Program-made: the position numbers and the translations under genes
Origin: Acidobacteriota bacterium
GTDB lineage: Bacteria; Acidobacteriota; Blastocatellia; Chloracidobacteriales; Chloracidobacteriaceae
Assembly (NCBI GenBank): GCA_016208495.1
Contig: JACQXX010000056.1
Span: 62,001-126,000, forward strand
Direction: 5' to 3'
Length of the DNA: 64,000 bases
In this document: positions 7,112 through 16,189 of the stretch, in pieces
How positions within the stretch are numbered: position 1 is the stretch's first letter
Layout: every line of letters begins with the position of its first letter
Notes under the pieces: generated by a model
Told to the model about the DNA's origin: nothing
What the model saw: the letters and a program-made list of their open reading frames with translations, nothing else
The model's database searches: none

Positions 7112-9694
7112 TCAAAGCAGGTCAACCGGATCAACTTCAACCATGATGTGATATCGGTCAGGGTTGTTCTCTGGTGTGAATGCTTTCCCGGTTTTGGCTG
7201 CCGCATCATCAGCCAGATAGGTAAACGCCAGATCGAGAACATCACGTAACTTACGACGTTGCCGGGCTTTAATCAAGATCTGATACCGGTATTCCTGCTT
7301 GAGTTTCGAGAGCGGTGCTTCTGATGGTCCCAGAATGCGCACGGTGTTGTCACCCTGAGCGGCAGCCCGGAGAAACTTTCCGAATTTATCTGCCAGCGTT
7401 GACCCCTGGGTGGCATCTTTATGGCGAACAATAATATTGGTCAGGACTGAAAACGGCGGATACCACAATTGTTTCCGGAAGTTGATTTCCCGATTGTAAA
7501 ACTGGGTGTAATCCTGGGTTCGAGCGCATTGCAACGCATAGTGTTCTGGGTGATAGGTTTGCAGGACAACACGGCCCGGTAATTCACCCCGGCCAGCCCG
7601 ACCAGACACCTGAGCCAGCAACTGAAACGTGCGCTCACCAGAGCGGAAATCCGGCAGCGCCAGCCCGGCATCAACCGAGACCACCCCGACGAGCGTGACA
7701 TTCGGAAAATCGTGCCCTTTGGCAATCATTTGGGTTCCGACCAGCACATCCAGGCTTCCTGACGCAAATTCACCCATGGTTCGTTCAAAGACACCCCGAC
7801 GGCGGGTGGTATCCCGGTCAAGGCGGCCAATTCGAAAATCAGGAAACTGGGCTTGCAGCAGTTCTTCGAGTTGTTCAGTGCCTTCTCCGACAAAGTAAAT
7901 AAACAAACCGTTACAATTTGGGCATTGTTTGGGGACTGGCGCCTGATGGTTACAGTAATGGCACACCAGCCGCTGGTCAGCCTTGTGGTAGGTCAGTGTC
8001 ACGTCGCAATCCGGACACGGAATGCTTTCTCCGCAGCGACGGCACAGCAGAAAGCTCGAAAACCCTCGTCGGTTGAGCAGGACCATGCTTTGTTCACCTT
8101 TGGCCTGGGTTTCTTTGAGTGCCAGCAAGAGTTCATCGGAAAACACGACCTGTTTGCCATGCCGTTTAAACACTTCGCGCATATCCACGACCTCGACCGT
8201 TGGGAGTGCCCGGTTGGCAAAGCGTTGATTGAGTTCGAGTTTTCGGTATTTCCCGGTTGAGGCGTGGTAGGCTGATTCGATGGCCGGTGTGGCGCTTCCC
8301 AAAACAACCACGCAGCCTTTGCGGTGTGCCCGGAGCACTGCCGTATCACGTCCGTGATAGCGTGGTGTTTCGGCCTGTTTATATGATGTATCGTGTTCTT
8401 CATCCACCACAATCAATCCTAATTCAACCAGCGGCGCATAGATTGCCGACCGGGTGCCAATCACAATCCGAGCTTCGCCTTCGCGGATGCGTTCCCATTC
8501 GTCGAGCCGCTCCCCTTCCGAAAGTGAAGAATGCAGAATGGCCACCAGCGACCCGAAACGTTCGGCCAGTCGTCGGGCAAACATTGGAGTGAGACCAATT
8601 TCAGGCACCAGCATCAGCGACGATTTGCCTTGTTCAAGCATCGCCTGCATGGCTGCCAGATAGACTTCGGTCTTTCCGGATCCGGTGACGCCCTGGAGCA
8701 AAAAACAGGCATATTCATTGCGCTGGCTGGCTTCCAAAATCGAAGCCACCGCCGCCGTTTGGTCTTCATTGAGTTCAAAGCCGTCGTGGCGGGGAAGGGT
8801 TTTCAACAGGGCCAGCGGATCACGACGGACTTCGCGAATCACCAGTTCGACCATCCCTTTCTGGGCCATGGTGCGGACAATGGCCGGGCTGACAGCCGCT
8901 TTTTCGGTCAATGCCGGGAGTAGCAGCGGTTCACCGGCTTCTTTGAGTGTTGTCAGGACTCGTTCCTGGGCGTCGGTGCGTTTGTGGGGTTTGGCTGGTT
9001 CTGAAAGTTCCAGTTCAGGCGGAATTACGGGCGGCAACTGAACCATTGTCTGGCGTTTAGCCTGAACGCGGCGTTTCCCAAGGGCCTGTTGCACCTGCAA
9101 AAACCCTGCCTTTTCGAGTTCACGCACCAGTGCTTTGACCCGATTCTGAGAGTAGTCTGACGGCGCATTTTCAATCAGTGCCGTGCCGCCAACTTCGGTG
9201 AGCCAGATCAGAAATTTCCATTTCGTCAGATGATGGCGCTGGGCGGCCTGGGCTTCTTCAAGTTCATGCCGGCCATGGGCAGTGATGGTAATTCGAACGT
9301 GCGGAACGGCCTGCAACCCGCTTGGAATCGCAGATTTGAGCACTTCTCCCCAGGGTGCGTAGTAGTAATCCGCCACCCAGTGGGTCAGGTCCAGGATTTC
9401 CTCAGTCAGGAGTGGTGTTTCATCCAGCCATTCTTCAATGTCTTTGATGCGTTCGACCGGCACACTTTCATCCGGCGCATCGTGCAGCGCCACGACATAT
9501 CCCACTTGAACCGATTTTCCAAATGGAATAGCCACGCGGCACCCGCGTTGCGCCAGGTGATGCAGGCCCTGAGGAATCCGATAGGTGTACGTCTGGTGAA
9601 CTGCCGCTGCGACAGCAACTTCGGCATACAGTTCTTCAGCGGTAACAGGAAACAACGTCGGTACTTCGGCCACGATACTCACACAATTTTCCAT
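7112..9694 (-). CDS. priA: Primosomal replication restart helicase PriA
   Basis: 860-residue 3'-5' superfamily 2 DNA helicase that reloads the replisome at stalled forks. N-terminal 3'-DNA-binding domain: YAEVAVAAAVHQTYTYRIP. Helicase core: LLQGVTGSGKTEVYL (Walker A) and VVDEEHDTSYKQ (DEEH box), then the SATPAIES and ARIVIGTRSA motifs. A cysteine-rich insertion (CRRCGESIPCPDCDV ... CHYCNHQAPVPKQCPNC) gives the eight zinc-binding cysteines typical of PriA. Motifs V-VI appear as GTQMIAKGHDFPNVTLV and SGRAGRG. The C-terminal domain ends MVEVDPVDLL. The length is slightly above E. coli PriA because of a linker near residues 210-300. Monocistronic or loosely coupled with mnmA. Confidence 0.97.
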   Translation of the reverse strand: MENCVSIVAEVPTLFPVTAEELYAEVAVAAAVHQTYTYRIPQGLHHLAQRGCRVAIPFGKSVQVGYVVALHDAPDESVPVERIKDIEEWLDETPLLTEEILDLTHWVADYYYAPWGEVLKSAIPSGLQAVPHVRITITAHGRHELEEAQAAQRHHLTKWKFLIWLTEVGGTALIENAPSDYSQNRVKALVRELEKAGFLQVQQALGKRRVQAKRQTMVQLPPVIPPELELSEPAKPHKRTDAQERVLTTLKEAGEPLLLPALTEKAAVSPAIVRTMAQKGMVELVIREVRRDPLALLKTLPRHDGFELNEDQTAAVASILEASQRNEYACFLLQGVTGSGKTEVYLAAMQAMLEQGKSSLMLVPEIGLTPMFARRLAERFGSLVAILHSSLSEGERLDEWERIREGEARIVIGTRSAIYAPLVELGLIVVDEEHDTSYKQAETPRYHGRDTAVLRAHRKGCVVVLGSATPAIESAYHASTGKYRKLELNQRFANRALPTVEVVDMREVFKRHGKQVVFSDELLLALKETQAKGEQSMVLLNRRGFSSFLLCRRCGESIPCPDCDVTLTYHKADQRLVCHYCNHQAPVPKQCPNCNGLFIYFVGEGTEQLEELLQAQFPDFRIGRLDRDTTRRRGVFERTMGEFASGSLDVLVGTQMIAKGHDFPNVTLVGVVSVDAGLALPDFRSGERTFQLLAQVSGRAGRGELPGRVVLQTYHPEHYALQCARTQDYTQFYNREINFRKQLWYPPFSVLTNIIVRHKDATQGSTLADKFGKFLRAAAQGDNTVRILGPSEAPLSKLKQEYRYQILIKARQRRKLRDVLDLAFTYLADDAAAKTGKAFTPENNPDRYHIMVEVDPVDLL

Positions 9695-9956
9695 AACATC
9701 CAGAGTTGAGCGGTTGCGTGCAAGTTAACCTCAACAGGTGGCATTCGTGCCAGCCTAAAACAAATGGATTGGAAGAAAAATTACGGAGTAATTATAAATT
9801 GGTTTCGTTTTTTTGCAAGGCCAAGCCTGCCGCGCCCAAATCTGGGTTGTACCTTTTATCTCAGAGACTGTTTGGAAATTCAGGGTTTGAACCTGCGAAG
9901 CGGGTGGAAGGCTCGTCGCCCAGGGTTTTAACCCTGGGAAACATCGCCTTCTCACC

Positions 9957-10001
9957 CCCACCCGGCCAGCCGCCGCCTACGGCGGCGGCTGGCCGGGTGG
10001 G
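9957..10001. repeat. Perfect 21-bp GC-rich inverted repeat
   Basis: Arms 9957-9977 and 9981-10001 are exact reverse complements around a TAC loop and are rich in GGCGG/CCGCC. Smaller hairpin CCCAGGGTT-TTAACCCTGGG lies at about 9919-9938. It sits in the 448-bp spacer upstream of priA, where no gene is visible, and has no U-run on either side. Confidence 0.9.
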
Positions 10002-10022
10002 AAAAGGGTGGGGAGTAGCTGG

Positions 10023-10115
10023 TTCCCAGGGCTCGATGACTCGCCCTGGGCTACGAGCCGACACCCAGCTCCTGGGCTGAGAACCAAAACCGGCTTCAAC
10101 CCTTAACTGGCATTA
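10023..10115. repeat. Dispersed repeat, copy 1 (matches 45698-45787)
   Basis: About 90 bp closely match the right part of the hairpin element at 45.5-45.8 kb, including GGCTTCAACCCTTAACTGGC near the end. No gene is seen in it. The rest of the spacer up to 10142 is GTCAGTA-like heptamers. Confidence 0.85.
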
Positions 10116-10142
10116 CTACTAACTACTGACTACTGACTGGTA

Positions 10143-10775
10143 TCATTGATTGATCTGTTTTTTGATTTTTTCGATGTCGAGTTTGCGCAGGTAGGATTCA
10201 AACCGCCGATAATACCAGTGCGAGCCGATACGGTTCATTTCGGTAATCGCGTCTTCCCGACTCCAGTCATCAATGACAATTCGATAGGCCGCAATCATGA
10301 GTCCGGTTCGGTCAACTCCTTGCCGGCAATGGACAAACACTGACTGTTTTGAAGCCGCCGTCACGGCTTTCAGAAACTGAACGACGTCCGCTTCTTTGGG
10401 TTTTTTGAATGGATTCACGCTGACCGGAATGTGTTCGAAGGTCAGTTTTTCATCATCCAGTATGTTGACGTCATCGCTGTCAGAGCGGAGGCTGATGATA
10501 TGGGTGATGCCCAGCTTTTTGAGTTCTTCAAACCCTTTGTCTGACGGTTGACCGCCTCGATACAGCCTGTCGGTAACTTTGTAGAAATGATCTATCTCCG
10601 AACTAAGGATTTGCTCTGTCTGGTGATTGCTCGTTGCCGTTGTGATGGAAATCGAAGCCGATTTTTTGACATTTGATGTCAGGACTGGTGGTTGTTGGGC
10701 GAGTGTTGTCTCCGCCAAAACTATCACCAGGCTTCCAGCCAGAAGGCTCAAATTCAAAAGCACCCGAAATTTCAT
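10143..10775 (-). CDS. Secreted dual-specificity/tyrosine phosphatase-like protein
   Basis: 210-residue protein with an N-terminal signal peptide (about residues 1-26, ending AETTLAQQ), so it should act in the periplasm or be anchored to the membrane. Residues about 63-185 form a cysteine-based phosphatase domain: FYKVTDRLYRGGQPSDKGF resembles the dual-specificity/Siw14-like group entry, and VHCRQGVDRTGLM holds the CX5R catalytic loop with Cys150 and Arg156. Substrate is unknown; relatives act on phosphotyrosine, phosphoinositides or inositol phosphates. The Asp-box protein gene lies 67 bp upstream on the same strand and may be co-transcribed. Confidence 0.85.
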   Translation of the reverse strand: MKFRVLLNLSLLAGSLVIVLAETTLAQQPPVLTSNVKKSASISITTATSNHQTEQILSSEIDHFYKVTDRLYRGGQPSDKGFEELKKLGITHIISLRSDSDDVNILDDEKLTFEHIPVSVNPFKKPKEADVVQFLKAVTAASKQSVFVHCRQGVDRTGLMIAAYRIVIDDWSREDAITEMNRIGSHWYYRRFESYLRKLDIEKIKKQINQ

Positions 10776-10842
10776 GAGACCCCCATCTGGTTGACGAACG
10801 GTTGAGAAACGTGGGGACAGCTTCTGGGTGCTGTTCCTGGAT

Positions 10843-13083
10843 TTATGGTTGGCCGGCGGATTGTGGTGCCGCCGACGTTCCGACGATCACTCCGGATGAA
10901 AAAGAACCGGCATAAAAGTGATTTTCGCGAAACAGATCAAATGCCACTGCCCAGACACGATGGCTGGGGAGCTCTTTTTGATCAATGCGTCGAAATTTTC
11001 TTGCTCCATCAGTCGAGAGGTAGAGTCCGCCGTGACTGGCATCACCGACCAGGATTTCATCCGGGTTGCGTGGGTTGAACCGAACCGAGGCTATTTCTCC
11101 ATACGGGATGCCGTGTCCAAGTCGCTCCCACTGTTGCATTCCATCCCGGGTCATATACAGCGAATGTCGAGTGCCGACCAGAATCATTTTGGGATCACGT
11201 GGGTTAATTGCGATTTCCTGGACAAACGATTTGTCGTCAAAATCAACTTCAATCTGTTTCCAGGTCTTTCCCTGATCCAGGCTGGCATAGAGTCCATTTG
11301 AGGTACCCACCAGAATAGTATCCGGTTCGTGGGGTGTTGTCGCCACGGCAAAAAATCGCCCGGTGTACCCTGTCACGTTGAGTTTTTCCCAGCCTTTGAC
11401 CGGATCGTAGGTCCGGAAAAGTCCTTCCCAGGTGGCGGCCACCAGGCCATTGCGTCCGTCACCAGTCACTGAAATTTCCATCACATGTCCATCCAGATCC
11501 TGAAACAAACTGCCTGGAGCTTTGGCGGTTTTGGTTTGGTCGCTGGTCACTGCCGTTTTGGGTTTGGCTGGAGCTGGCTGTGATTTTTTCGATTTTGCTG
11601 ATGCGTGGTGTTTGGTGGCTGTGTTTTTGGTGGAGCTTTTCTGGTTCCCGCCCGCCGCTTTTTTTGATTTGCCGGGAGCTTTGGTTTTGGCACGCGGCGG
11701 TGGTGCTGGCTTCACTTTTTTCATCTCCAGGCGCTTCCAGGTTGTGCCTCCGTTTTCGGACAGAAACACACCGTTGCTGGTGGCGGCGTAGACCTGCGAC
11801 GCATTTCCGGGGTTGAGCGTGAGCGAGTAGACGTCTTTTGGGCCGATTCCCTGCGATGACGGGTACCATGACTGACCGTTGTCATTTGACAAATAGACAC
11901 TGCCTTCAGCTCCATTGTAGAGCACTGAGGTCAGCAACCGGCCCGGCTGCATCGGATCAACCACAATGCTTGAAACCTGACGAGTGACAAACCCTCGATT
12001 GGAGGGCACAAACGTTTCCCCTCCGTTTTCACTGACCAGGATGCCACTGTTGGCCGTGCCAATCACCACGCGATCAGGTGTTGTTTCGTGGATCTCAATC
12101 GCATTGATCACGGTTTCTTTTGAGGTCACCAGTTTCCAGGTTGTGCCGGCGTCGGTGGTTCGCCAGAGACCTTCGGTCGTACCGGCAAAAATGGTGTCAG
12201 GATGAACCGGATTTTGAAAAATGATATGCGTCCGACGGGCGCTGTAGGGGATCCCCTGAAACTTGGTCCAGTTTTTTCCAGCATCCAGGCTCCGGTAAAT
12301 GCCGCTGCAGGCGCTGCTAAACACCCGGTCTGGATTCCCTCGATCAATATGGATGCTGAAAATATCGGAATCATCCAAAATCTGAGTTTCAGTGCCCTTC
12401 GTCGAAAACCAGCTCTTCCCACCATCGGTGGTTTTCCAGGGCAGGTGCCAGGTTCCAGCATAAATGGCTTTGGTGTCCCGCGGATCAACCGCGACCGATT
12501 CAATGTTGCGGAGTTCCGGATGATTGGCCGGAGAAATACGATCCCAGGATTTTCCGGCGTCGGTGCTCAGAAAGACACCATCGAGTGCACCCGCCACGAT
12601 CATTTTTGAATCAGTTGGCGCCAGGGTCAGGGCTCGGATCGAATGGTCTCGAAATACATTTTTCCAGGTTTTTCCGCTATCCGTGCTTTTATAAATCGCT
12701 CCGTCGCGTTTTTCACCCAGCGCCCACATTCCCAGATACACCGTTTCAGGGTCGCGCGGGTCAATCACCAGGTTGTCAATCAAATTGCCGGATTTGTTAA
12801 AAGTCGAGATCCAGGTCCAGTTTCGCGTGCCATCATTTGAGACATACAGTTGCCCGTCTGAGGTGCCGAGAAAAAATTGTTGTGGATTGGCTTCATTTTG
12901 AACCAGCGAACGAACCGTGCCGCCAAAAGGGCCATTGAGTTCCCATTCAAAATCAATGTTGGCCGTGGTTGCGTTCGAATCCGGGTCTGATCCCAGAACC
13001 CTGGCTGAAAAGGGTTCTGGCGACCAGGCCATCCCCAGCGTCAGAAGCAGACACAATACAGTTGTAAAATAAGTTTTTGTCAT
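10843..13083 (-). CDS. Secreted beta-propeller protein with Asp-box (BNR) repeats
   Basis: 746 residues with a signal peptide (MTKTYFTTVLCLLLTLGMAWS). About 12 Asp-box motifs of the S/T-x-D-x-G-x-x-W type can be read (STDSGKTW, STDAGKSW, TTDGGKSW, SLDAGKNW, TTDAGTTW, SNDNGQSW, SENGGTTW, SLDQGKTW and others), each after an I/V-x-V-D/N-P-x-D-P-x-x-I strand. This is the sortilin/YCF48-like propeller style, probably two propellers. A lysine, alanine and proline-rich linker (about residues 454-524) separates them. It is most likely an extracytoplasmic scaffold or binding protein; catalytic sialidase residues are not evident. It is followed by the secreted phosphatase gene. Confidence 0.85.
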   Translation of the reverse strand: MTKTYFTTVLCLLLTLGMAWSPEPFSARVLGSDPDSNATTANIDFEWELNGPFGGTVRSLVQNEANPQQFFLGTSDGQLYVSNDGTRNWTWISTFNKSGNLIDNLVIDPRDPETVYLGMWALGEKRDGAIYKSTDSGKTWKNVFRDHSIRALTLAPTDSKMIVAGALDGVFLSTDAGKSWDRISPANHPELRNIESVAVDPRDTKAIYAGTWHLPWKTTDGGKSWFSTKGTETQILDDSDIFSIHIDRGNPDRVFSSACSGIYRSLDAGKNWTKFQGIPYSARRTHIIFQNPVHPDTIFAGTTEGLWRTTDAGTTWKLVTSKETVINAIEIHETTPDRVVIGTANSGILVSENGGETFVPSNRGFVTRQVSSIVVDPMQPGRLLTSVLYNGAEGSVYLSNDNGQSWYPSSQGIGPKDVYSLTLNPGNASQVYAATSNGVFLSENGGTTWKRLEMKKVKPAPPPRAKTKAPGKSKKAAGGNQKSSTKNTATKHHASAKSKKSQPAPAKPKTAVTSDQTKTAKAPGSLFQDLDGHVMEISVTGDGRNGLVAATWEGLFRTYDPVKGWEKLNVTGYTGRFFAVATTPHEPDTILVGTSNGLYASLDQGKTWKQIEVDFDDKSFVQEIAINPRDPKMILVGTRHSLYMTRDGMQQWERLGHGIPYGEIASVRFNPRNPDEILVGDASHGGLYLSTDGARKFRRIDQKELPSHRVWAVAFDLFRENHFYAGSFSSGVIVGTSAAPQSAGQP

Positions 13084-13120
13084 AGTGTTTTTTGGGTGAA
13101 GTGGTGAAGTAGCGGCTCAA

Positions 13121-13264
13121 GAGTGAGTAGCGAGTAGCGAGTAGTCAAACCCCTTATCGTTCACAATGTGATTTATTCAGTAAATTCCGAACTGTCAAAA
13201 GTAACCATCTCTGGACTTCTCAAACTGAAATTTGGGTTGACTACTCGCTACTCGCTACTCACTC
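13121..13264. repeat. Composite hairpin of GAGTAGC heptamers
   Basis: Left arm 13121-13152 (GAGTAGC units then TCAAACCC) is nearly the reverse complement of right arm 13233-13264 (TTGGGTTGAC then TACTCGC units). An 80-bp A+T-rich core lies between. It occupies most of the 202-bp spacer between the SDR and Asp-box genes. Confidence 0.8.
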
Positions 13265-13285
13265 CTCGCTCTTGTCCAGGTCTGC

Positions 13286-13993
13286 TCATCTTAAATGACG
13301 ACCACCATCCACCAAAAGTGTTTCACCGGTAACGTAGTCAGATTCAATCAGGTAGCGCACGGCACGGGTGATGTCCTGAGGTTGGCCGCTCGGGAAAGAT
13401 GGTAAATCAGGTAATGGCTGGCCGGGAAATTCGATTCTTCCTGGAGCAATGGCATTGACCTGGATCAGCGGCGCCAGGGCCAGCGCCAGGGCTTCGGTCA
13501 ACATAATCAGTCCTGCTTTGGAGACCGAATACGGGATAAAGTTTGCCCAGGGACGCACCCCGCCCACGCAGGCCAGGTTGATAATTTTTCCAGCCCCTTG
13601 CCCGAGCATTTTTTCTCCGACCAGCCGGGAACACAAAAATGGAATTTTCAAATTTGTGTCGAGGGTATGATCCCAATCGGCTTCAGTGAGTTCAAAAAAC
13701 GGTTTGCGGTCAAACACGGCGGCATTATTGATCAAGACATCCACCTGGCCAAAGGTTCGATACACCTGGGCGACCATATCGGCAAGTTCTTCAGATTGAA
13801 GCAGATTGGCTTGAAAGGCGGCGGCCTGTACGCCGCAGTGCTCTATCTGATTGAGGGTTGCAAAGGCTTCTTCTGGAAAGGAGCGGAAATGCAGGGCAAT
13901 ATTGGCGCCCTGTGCGGCCAGTTCGAGCGCCATTGCCCGACCCAGGCGGCGGGCCCCGCCGGTGATGAGCACTGTTTTCCCCATCAAATTCAT
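13286..13993 (-). CDS. Short-chain dehydrogenase/reductase, pteridine reductase-like, with Cys at the catalytic Ser position
   Basis: 235-residue Rossmann oxidoreductase. The coenzyme loop TGGARRLGRA, with Arg instead of the common Gly/Ser, is the NADPH-type pattern of pteridine reductases (PTR1, FolM). NNAA and YSVSK (catalytic Tyr and Lys) are present. Twelve residues before the Tyr, where SDRs carry Ser and PTR1/FolM carry Asp, this protein has Cys in INLACVGGVRP. The end YVTGETLLVDGG is typical. Its ATG overlaps the TGA of the flippase-like gene upstream as ATGA, so translation is coupled. Substrate is not known. Confidence 0.85.
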   Translation of the reverse strand: MNLMGKTVLITGGARRLGRAMALELAAQGANIALHFRSFPEEAFATLNQIEHCGVQAAAFQANLLQSEELADMVAQVYRTFGQVDVLINNAAVFDRKPFFELTEADWDHTLDTNLKIPFLCSRLVGEKMLGQGAGKIINLACVGGVRPWANFIPYSVSKAGLIMLTEALALALAPLIQVNAIAPGRIEFPGQPLPDLPSFPSGQPQDITRAVRYLIESDYVTGETLLVDGGRHLR

Positions 13994-14961
13994 GACAATG
14001 TGGCCTCACTGGTTTTTTCTAACGGAGTGGAATCGGCTGCTGATGAAACGGCTCCCAATTTTCGGACATAGGTAATGCCCCACAACCCAGGCAGGAGCGA
14101 ATTCAAAATATATAATAACAACGCCGAGTAAATAGCTGCAGCCTCGCTGACGCCAAACTGCCGGAAGAGAAACACCGAGGCACTTTCCCGAACTCCGATG
14201 CCCCCTGGCGTGATAGGGACCAGGTTGGTCAATAAAATCAATGGGAAAGCAAAGGCGACGGCTTTGAAACTGACCGGTTCAAACGTGGCCACCAGCACAT
14301 AGAGCGAAATGACATCCAGTACCATCAGCACACAGCCGAGACACAAATTCCACCCCAGGTCACGGAGTCTGATGGGCTCAAGTCCCGTCACCAGTTCTGA
14401 CAGGATTCGACAAAGTTTGACTGGAAGGGGCATCCAGCCCAAAATCCAGGGCAGCACAATCGGCCAGAGGAGCACACCAACCACGAGGAAAAACAAGGCT
14501 GTCCCCATCACGATTTGCCACCCAAGGGTGAGGACTCCGGCTGAGCCGGCCAGGGCCAGCATTAGAATGGTTACCAGATCAATGGATCGGTCCACGATAA
14601 ATAACCCGCCCGCCAGGGTTCGAGTCGCTGGTGGCAGAAAGGCAATTCGGCCCAGTTCACCTGCTCTGGCCGGAGTAATGAGCCCAAAGGCCAACCCGCC
14701 CAACACCGATACCCACGCCTGTCGAAATGAAATCGGGTGCGGGGTAACCGTTTCTGGCAGTCGGTGCAATAACGCCTGCCACTTGTAAACCCGGACCACG
14801 ACCATGGCGACCCCGACCACCACCGCAATTGCCAACAGGGAAGGGTTCGCCCGGTGTAAGGCTTCGATCAGAGGTTGAATCCGCACTTTTCGAAGCAGAA
14901 AATAGAGCAACCCAGCCATCACAACCCACTTAAGAATCCACCTCACATGAAATTTGGACAT
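13990..14961 (-). CDS. Lysylphosphatidylglycerol synthase TM-region/flippase-like membrane protein
   Basis: 323-residue integral membrane protein of the UPF0104/LPG_synthase_TM group (PF03706-like), about eight helices. Family hallmarks: LLRKVRIQPLIEAL at the first loop, LLHRLPETV, VLGGLAFGLITPARAGELGR in the central re-entrant motif, and NLVPITPGGIGVRESA near the C-terminus. Members move lipid-linked substrates or act with aminoacyl-PG synthases; the catalytic synthase domain is absent here. It is the first gene of a coupled pair with the SDR. Its ATG (14959-14961) overlaps the hemW start codon on the other strand, so any promoter lies inside hemW. Confidence 0.85.
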   Translation of the reverse strand: MSKFHVRWILKWVVMAGLLYFLLRKVRIQPLIEALHRANPSLLAIAVVVGVAMVVVRVYKWQALLHRLPETVTPHPISFRQAWVSVLGGLAFGLITPARAGELGRIAFLPPATRTLAGGLFIVDRSIDLVTILMLALAGSAGVLTLGWQIVMGTALFFLVVGVLLWPIVLPWILGWMPLPVKLCRILSELVTGLEPIRLRDLGWNLCLGCVLMVLDVISLYVLVATFEPVSFKAVAFAFPLILLTNLVPITPGGIGVRESASVFLFRQFGVSEAAAIYSALLLYILNSLLPGLWGITYVRKLGAVSSAADSTPLEKTSEATLS

Positions 14962-16189
14962 GACTCAACTCAATAAAGAACCTCAGGAACCTCAACACCA
15001 AGATTTCGAAAACCCGGAACCTGGAACCCGGAACCCAGAACCCGGAATTTACCTCCACCTGCCGTTTTGTCACTCAAAGTGTACCTATTGCGGATTTGTC
15101 ACCCGTAGTTTTGACGATGACTTATCCCAACAGTATCTGGCGGCAATAGAACAGGAAATTCGAGCGTTTCCTCCATCAGAGATAATGGTCAATGGGAAAC
15201 GACCCGTGATTGATACCATTTATTTGGGTGGCGGGACACCTTCAATTCTCGCGCCGGAGGCAATTGGTCGGTTGCTTGATGCCTGTCGAGAGCGCTTTGA
15301 CGTTACTCAGCAAGCTGAAATTACCATTGAGGTCAATCCCGGAGATACCCAACTGGAGCGACTGACCGGGTTTCGACAGTGTGGCATCAACCGGGCGAGC
15401 CTTGGCGTGCAGTCGTTTCTCGATCATCAGCTTCGGGCCACCGGGCGTGATCATACTGCCGAGCAGTCACGAGCAGCGGTGGCGGCTTTACGGGCTGCCG
15501 GGTTTGACAACCTGAGTCTGGATTTAATCGCGGGCCTCCCGAATCAAACCATGGCTGAATGGAAATATAATTTACACGAAGCACTCGCTCTCAACCCTGA
15601 GCACCTGTCGCTGTATCTGCTTGAAGTCAAAGAAGGCACCAAGCTGGCCGACCAGATTTTGAGTGGGAAACTTCCGACGCCGGATGATGATCTGGCTGCT
15701 GAGATGTATGAAGCCCTGCTGGATATACTCGAACGCAATGGCTTTGAAGCGTATGAAATTTCAAATTTTGCCCGGTCCAAAACCCTGCGATCACACCATA
15801 ACCTGAAATATTGGACTGACATACCGTTTTTCGGATTTGGTGTCGGAGCGCATTCCTACGACGGAGATGAGCGATACCACAACCCATCTTCGATCCATGA
15901 CTATCTTCAGTTGATGTCAACCCAGGGCATGGCCGTGGTGGGGCGAACTGCACGGACCCCGGAAGAAAAATTTTATGAAGCCTTAATGATGGGGTTGCGC
16001 TTGCGCGAGGGCGTCGAGTTGTCATGGCTGGCCAGCCGGTATGAAATGACCCTCAGCCAGGCTTTTATGCGTGAACTCGAACGCCTTTTGGAAGCTGAAG
16101 TGGTTGAATTTCAAAATGGAGTCCTTCGGCTCACCCGACGTGGTGTTTTGGTCTCAAATGAAGTTTTCGTCGCGCTGATGCCTGAATAA
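14960..16189 (+). CDS. hemW: Radical SAM heme chaperone HemW
   Basis: 409-residue cytosolic radical SAM protein of the HemW (formerly HemN-like) family, which hands heme to respiratory enzymes. GIYLHLPFCHSKCTYCGF holds the CX3CX2C cluster motif. The HNLKYW motif typical of HemW heme binding follows in SHHNLKYWTDIPFFGFG, and GGGTPS and VEVNPGD are SAM-domain motifs. The first 30 residues are not conserved: codons 20-31 come from five GGAACCC-like heptamers (15016-15050), giving the peptide NPEPGTRNPEPG. There is no later start codon before the conserved region. TTG 14954 is an alternative start. The start overlaps the divergent flippase-like gene. Confidence 0.92.
   Translation: MTQLNKEPQEPQHQDFENPEPGTRNPEPGIYLHLPFCHSKCTYCGFVTRSFDDDLSQQYLAAIEQEIRAFPPSEIMVNGKRPVIDTIYLGGGTPSILAPEAIGRLLDACRERFDVTQQAEITIEVNPGDTQLERLTGFRQCGINRASLGVQSFLDHQLRATGRDHTAEQSRAAVAALRAAGFDNLSLDLIAGLPNQTMAEWKYNLHEALALNPEHLSLYLLEVKEGTKLADQILSGKLPTPDDDLAAEMYEALLDILERNGFEAYEISNFARSKTLRSHHNLKYWTDIPFFGFGVGAHSYDGDERYHNPSSIHDYLQLMSTQGMAVVGRTARTPEEKFYEALMMGLRLREGVELSWLASRYEMTLSQAFMRELERLLEAEVVEFQNGVLRLTRRGVLVSNEVFVALMPE
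15016..15050. repeat. Heptamer array inside the hemW reading frame
   Basis: Units GGAACCT, GGAACCC, GGAACCC, AGAACCC, GGAATTT in tandem. They encode the non-conserved segment just before the first conserved strand of HemW. Confidence 0.85.

Noticed and set aside
9861-10080. Proline/glycine-rich small proteins around the palindrome
   Set aside because: They arise from translating a perfect inverted repeat and its flanks; no site or conservation supports them.
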